Positions 5,685 to 8,788 of a stretch of 8,788 nucleotides of DNA are shown one piece after another. A program made the position numbers and the translations under genes. Position 1 is the first letter of the stretch, and the number at the start of each line of letters is the position of its first letter. Source of the stretch: Deltaproteobacteria bacterium (GTDB lineage Bacteria > Desulfobacterota > Desulfobulbia > Desulfobulbales > SURF-16); assembly GCA_029939635.1 (NCBI GenBank), contig JAOZSN010000126.1, positions 1-8,788 on the forward strand, read 5' to 3'. Below the pieces are notes generated by a model. It searched no databases. It saw only the letters and a list, made by a program, of their open reading frames with translations, and was not told the DNA's origin.

Positions 5685-6203
5685 ATGGAAATACAGTCAT
5701 TTGCGAATCTTTATCGGGAAATTAATTTGTTAGCTGGAGAGCAGTTTTCCTCTTGGTGTTTTATGCCTGGTATGGGGCTTGGTGATGGTAATAAGTGGTG
5801 GGTGGATGGTGCGGAAAAAAGGGCAGTGGTGCATGAAGGGATAGATTTTTTTTGGTATGAAGGCCAGAGAGGGCGCAGCCATGTGCAACCGGGAGATTTT
5901 ATTCCCTCATGCTGCGACGGTAAAGTGGTTGCCTGCTGTCCTGATTTTTTAGGGTGTTCCCTTTTTGTTATTGATGAAAATTTCAGTTGTTTTGTCTTTA
6001 GTCATATTTTTACTACTCTACTGGTGGGAGATCTTGTAACTGTAGGTAGTCAGCTTGGAAAGATTGCTCAAACTAACGGACCCGTACCTCCCCATCTTCA
6101 TGTCTCAAAATTTATGGCTGGGTTGGATTGGGACTGGAGTGTGGTTACTTGGCAATGGTTGCATCAACAGCAAATTGCTTTTGTGTCGCCGTTTGGCGGG
6201 TAG
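5685..6203 (+). CDS. LytM/M23 metallopeptidase-like protein without signal peptide, Cys-rich
   Basis: This 172-aa protein carries the residues of an M23 (lysostaphin/LytM) fold: HEGID (His50, Asp54), a VQPGDFIPSCCDGKVVACC strand pair equivalent to the usual V.A..dG.V motif, FSHI (His107, at the usual Y.H position), a GDLVTVGSQLGKI turn, and PPHLHVS (His137, His139). The three zinc ligands (His50, Asp54, His139) and both catalytic histidines appear present, so activity is possible. Unusually there is no signal peptide or membrane anchor, although the family normally cuts periplasmic or extracellular peptidoglycan, and there are seven cysteines, five within residues 76-91. An in-frame TAG at 5673 blocks extension upstream. 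The ATG has no close Shine-Dalgarno (AGAGG is 18 nt away), so the start is not firm; Met27 would remove only the N-terminus. Substrate unknown. Confidence 0.8.
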   Translation: MEIQSFANLYREINLLAGEQFSSWCFMPGMGLGDGNKWWVDGAEKRAVVHEGIDFFWYEGQRGRSHVQPGDFIPSCCDGKVVACCPDFLGCSLFVIDENFSCFVFSHIFTTLLVGDLVTVGSQLGKIAQTNGPVPPHLHVSKFMAGLDWDWSVVTWQWLHQQQIAFVSPFGG

Positions 6204-6246
6204 ATGAATGAGAAATGATGAAAAATTTAAATAAAGGGTTTTACTA

Positions 6247-6720
6247 ATGACTGAAAACGAAGAAGAAATTGATCGGAAGTTTATTCCCAGTCTGCGAGAA
6301 GGCGTGGATATGGTGCGGATGATTTTTTTTAAAAGGATCCAGACGCATCTGGCCGGAAAATATCCGCAGGAAGAGGTGGCCTACCGAGGTATGCTGTCTG
6401 CCGCAGTTATGAATGAGTTGTTCGGTACACCTAATCCTGAACCGAAGTTTGCCCAGTTCAGTGCTGAGCAGAGTGACCGCATCCAGGAAGAGTTGGCTGG
6501 CGTGGCAGAAAACTGCTCGGAGTTGTGTATTCCCTTGACTGATGCCCTGCGCATTCATTTTTTGTGCAATGTGCAGGAGGGTATAGACAGTGATGAGGCA
6601 CCGGTGTTGGCGCGGGCTCGTGATCTTGGTGTACTTATTGAAGAGCGGGATGTGCCCCTGCCCAAGGGCTTTATGGAGTTAGTGCATCGTCTGGGTAAGT
6701 CGGCCGGTTTCATCCGGTAG
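6247..6720 (+). CDS. Conserved-looking hypothetical protein, 157 aa
   Basis: I do not recognise a named family. The protein is soluble, acidic and probably mostly helical. It has a charged N-terminus, a hydrophobic/aromatic stretch (VDMVRMIFFKRIQTHLAG), the segment RGMLSAAVMNELFGTPNPEP (residues 47-66), and a C-terminal helical half (TDALRIHFLC, APVLARARDLGVLI, FMELVHRLG). There is no signal peptide, transmembrane segment or clear catalytic motif. The ATG has a good AAAGGG ribosome-binding site with 8-nt spacing. The gene lies 43 bp after the LytM-like gene, same strand, so they are likely co-transcribed, and a terminator follows at 6780-6801. Confidence 0.85.
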   Translation: MTENEEEIDRKFIPSLREGVDMVRMIFFKRIQTHLAGKYPQEEVAYRGMLSAAVMNELFGTPNPEPKFAQFSAEQSDRIQEELAGVAENCSELCIPLTDALRIHFLCNVQEGIDSDEAPVLARARDLGVLIEERDVPLPKGFMELVHRLGKSAGFIR

Positions 6721-6777
6721 AAGGCTGTTTTAAGTTGTGGGATTATCTACTTGTAGAGTTTTCTGCAACTAGAAGCT

Positions 6778-8574
6778 TCAAACAGGCAACTGTTTTTTTT
6801 TCTCTTCCAACTCTTCCCAGCGGCTGTAAAGTATATCCGCTTGCTGCTGCAGGGAAGAGAGCTGGTCACACCAATGGGCCAGTTTGGCTGTGTCAGCCAT
6901 CACCTCTGGATCATTGATTTTCTCTTTGCAGGCATCCAGTTCTTCTTCGGCCAGCATGATTTTTTCCTCCATGCCAGCCAACTCTTTTTCTTCTTTATAG
7001 CTGAGCTTGATGGGTTTGTTGCTTTGCTTCTTTTTGGTTTTCTTCTTCTTGTCGAGGGGTTTCTTTTTGGGGAGGCCAGCTGCCAGCCATTGTTCAATGT
7101 CAGCATAAACCTCGCAGCCTTTATTGGGGGTGAAACCGATAATAGCCTGGGCCATGGCCAGAAAGGCACGGTCATGGCTGACCAGGACTAAAGCACCGGC
7201 AAATTCTTGCAGAGTCTCTTCCAATACCTGGATGGAGTCAATATCAAGATCGTTGGTGGGTTCATCTAGTAATAAAACATCGGCAGGTTGGACAATAAGG
7301 CGGGCCAGTAGGATACGTGCCTGTTCACCACCCGAGAGGTGGGAGACCGGCATTTCGAGTTGATCTGTCTTAAAGAGAAAACGGTTAGCCCAGCTCACCA
7401 CATGGATGGGGCGTCCCTGGTAATTAATGCTGTCTCCGTCAGGGCACAGGGCTTGGCGTAATGTCTGCTGCTGGTCAACCTCACTTCTTTTTTGGTCAAA
7501 ATGAATTATTTTGAGGTTATCGACCTGTTTAGTTGCACCGCTGTCTGGTTGTTCTGTTCCGTAGAGAATGTGCATGAGGGTTGATTTGCCACAACCATTG
7601 GCCCCAACCAGGCCTAAGCGGCTGCCTGGTCCCAGTTCAAAGCTGAGATCAGTAAATAATGGATTTCCTCCATACGCCTTGCTGATATGACTGGCTGTGA
7701 GCAGTTTTTTGGTTTTTCTGCCTGTCTGGCTTAAACCCAGTTGCAGTTGGCCCCCGGCCTGGTTGCGCTGCCTGACTTGGGAGAGATCATCCTGTAAGTC
7801 ATGGGCCTGATCAATGCGGTAGCGTGCCTTGGTGCTACGTGCTTTAGGGCCACGGCGTAACCATGCCACCTCGCGGCGCACCTTGTTGGCCAGAACTTCT
7901 TCTTGTTGGGTCTGCTGTGTAAGAAATTTTTGACGTTTTTCTAAAAAACGGCTGTAGTTTCCCGCAAAGGCCAGAATGCCACCAGGGTAGCAGCTGTTAA
8001 CTTCCAGCATCCGGTCACAGCAATTTTCCAGGAAGACCCGGTCATGGCTGATTATCACCATGCTGCAGGAGAGGTGGGCCACAATCTTCTCCAGCCAGAG
8101 AATGGCATCAATATCAAGATGGTTGGTGGGTTCGTCAAGGAGCAAAAGGTCTGGTTCTTGAATAAGGGCGGTGGCCAAGGCCAAGCGCTTTTGCCAACCA
8201 CCGGACAGGGTCTCTGTTATTTCATCCGGGGCAGGAAAACTGCATTGGCCAAGCATGCGTTGTACCTTGGCATGGCGCTGCTCCTCCGGCAGATAGTTGG
8301 CGGCCTTGGTAATGATTTCTTCCACCGAGACCTGGGCTGGAAATGATTCTGTTTGGGCTAGATAGACAATTTTAGTCTGTTTGTTTTTGAAGATTTTACC
8401 CCGATCGGCCTCTTCAATATCCGCCATGATTTTAAGCAGGGTTGATTTGCCCGAGCCATTGGGGCCAATCATGCCCAGATGTTCCCCTTGTTCAATGGAG
8501 AGAGAGACATCGTTAAAAAGTTGCTGGGCGCCGTATGCTTTACTGATGTTTTGACAGGTAAGGAGATGAGCCAT
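6778..8574 (-). CDS. uup: ABC-F family ATPase, Uup type
   Basis: This 598-aa soluble protein has two ABC domains in tandem and no membrane segments. Domain 1: Walker A GPNGSGKST (37-45), signature LSGGWQKRL (123-131), Walker B LLLLDEPTNHLD (143-154), SHDR (176-179). Domain 2: Walker A GANGCGKST (324-332), signature LSGGEQARI (413-421), LLLDEPTNDLD (434-444), SHDR (466-469). The inter-domain linker carries WLRRGPKARSTKAR (238-251), typical of Uup, and the C-terminus (about 505-598) is a Lys-rich tether plus coiled coil, the Uup C-terminal domain. ABC-F proteins act on ribosomes; Uup is linked to ribosome/branched-DNA homeostasis rather than transport. An in-frame ATG at 8646 would add 24 unconserved residues. 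I prefer MAHLL at 8574, where family homology begins and after two TATAAT boxes, although no Shine-Dalgarno is present. Confidence 0.93.
   Translation of the reverse strand: MAHLLTCQNISKAYGAQQLFNDVSLSIEQGEHLGMIGPNGSGKSTLLKIMADIEEADRGKIFKNKQTKIVYLAQTESFPAQVSVEEIITKAANYLPEEQRHAKVQRMLGQCSFPAPDEITETLSGGWQKRLALATALIQEPDLLLLDEPTNHLDIDAILWLEKIVAHLSCSMVIISHDRVFLENCCDRMLEVNSCYPGGILAFAGNYSRFLEKRQKFLTQQTQQEEVLANKVRREVAWLRRGPKARSTKARYRIDQAHDLQDDLSQVRQRNQAGGQLQLGLSQTGRKTKKLLTASHISKAYGGNPLFTDLSFELGPGSRLGLVGANGCGKSTLMHILYGTEQPDSGATKQVDNLKIIHFDQKRSEVDQQQTLRQALCPDGDSINYQGRPIHVVSWANRFLFKTDQLEMPVSHLSGGEQARILLARLIVQPADVLLLDEPTNDLDIDSIQVLEETLQEFAGALVLVSHDRAFLAMAQAIIGFTPNKGCEVYADIEQWLAAGLPKKKPLDKKKKTKKKQSNKPIKLSYKEEKELAGMEEKIMLAEEELDACKEKINDPEVMADTAKLAHWCDQLSSLQQQADILYSRWEELEEKKKQLPV
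6780..6801 (+). terminator. Rho-independent terminator, plus strand, inside the ABC-F 3' end
   Basis: AAACAG and CTGTTT form a 6-bp stem with a 4-nt loop, followed by an unbroken T-tract to 6801. It lies 60 bp after the 157-aa gene and would end the 5685-6720 transcript. It overlaps the last codons of the convergent ABC-F gene. The stem is AU-rich, so strength is uncertain. Confidence 0.5.
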
Positions 8575-8620
8575 GGTAGGGGGATTATACGTTAGAAACG
8601 GGGTAAGAGATTTGCCAGAA

Positions 8621-8626
8621 ATTATA
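8621..8626 (-). promoter_or_regulatory. Candidate -10 box (TATAAT) of the ABC-F gene
   Basis: A perfect TATAAT on the minus strand would give a leader of about 40 nt to ATG 8574. A -35 match is poor: TTGAAC lies only 14 bp upstream. A second TATAAT at 8589-8584 would make a nearly leaderless message. Either one argues against the ATG at 8646 as the start. Confidence 0.35.
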
Positions 8627-8761
8627 GTCTCTGGGTATATGTTCAAGGCCGCAATGGTAAATAAGAATGGCTAAGATTGCCCTTTAAATACCATAGATCT
8701 GCTTTCTGTGGGCGGGAATTTTTTTGAGTTTAGCTAGTGTCTGTCCTAGCAAGAGTAACTG

Positions 8762-8783
8762 TGTGATTTAATGTGATTAAATC
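8762..8783. promoter_or_regulatory. Palindrome with 8-bp perfect arms and 10-bp direct repeat, candidate operator
   Basis: GATTTAAT-GTG-ATTAAATC (8765-8783) is a perfect 19-bp dyad. The same bases also form two near-identical direct decamers, TGTGATTTAA and TGTGATTAAA, each carrying TGTGA as in CRP/FNR-type half-sites. It lies about 190 bp upstream of the ABC-F start and at the window edge, so it may belong to an unseen gene to the right. Confidence 0.45.
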
Positions 8784-8788
8784 GCCTT

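Noticed and set aside
6412..6442. Similarity between NELFGTPNP in the 157-aa protein and SDILFGTPTP in CooS (63-89)
   Set aside because: Only a short FGTP match with no shared surrounding pattern; taken as coincidence.
8575..8646. 24-residue N-terminal extension of the ABC-F protein
   Set aside because: Residues are unlike ABC-F N-termini, the stretch contains two TATAAT boxes, and family similarity begins at the Met at 8574.

Overview
The window looks like chromosomal DNA from an anaerobic, moderate-GC bacterium, most plausibly a sulfate- or sulfur-metabolising member of the Desulfobacterota (Desulfobulbales-like). This is inferred from an anaerobic Ni-Fe carbon monoxide dehydrogenase, a fused receiver/SpoIIE-type phosphatase, small Cys-rich proteins and the general protein flavour. 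No rRNA or other marker fixes the taxon. I see no insertion sequence, phage gene, tRNA or CRISPR array.

Layout. (1) Positions 3-1247 (+) hold the C-terminal two thirds of a CooS-type CO dehydrogenase, with cluster C ligands and the catalytic Lys intact; its 5' part lies outside the window. (2) Positions 4554-1287 (-) hold a convergent five-gene run, probably one or two operons. In transcription order: a protein with zinc ribbons at both ends, a receiver-SpoIIE/PP2C phosphatase, a 97-aa protein, a 55-aa Trm112-like zinc-binding protein, and a TIM-barrel sugar-phosphate isomerase/epimerase-like protein. A five-unit heptamer tandem repeat separates the 97-aa and Trm112 genes. (3) Positions 4555-5164 are mostly non-coding. 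They hold a probable 34-residue single-span membrane protein (-), an 11-bp-arm palindrome just upstream of it, and a minus-strand terminator next to a possible dispersed repeat. (4) A PilZ-domain c-di-GMP receptor (-) is divergent from a two-gene (+) unit at 5685-6720. That unit encodes a LytM/M23-like protein without a signal peptide but with all catalytic and zinc residues, then an unrecognised 157-aa protein. (5) Positions 6778-8574 (-) encode a full-length Uup-type ABC-F ATPase. Its 3' end carries the terminator of the opposing unit, and a sharp palindrome/direct repeat lies at the right edge of the window.

How the genes fit together. Two signalling genes (a phospho-acceptor phosphatase and a c-di-GMP receptor) lie close to small zinc-ribbon and unknown proteins. 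The receiver-phosphatase has no adjacent kinase or anti-sigma antagonist, so its partners must be encoded elsewhere. No complete novel defence or mobile system is visible. The least explained items are the cytosolic Cys-rich LytM-like protein with its unknown partner, the small membrane protein with its palindrome, and the double-zinc-ribbon gene next to the phosphatase.
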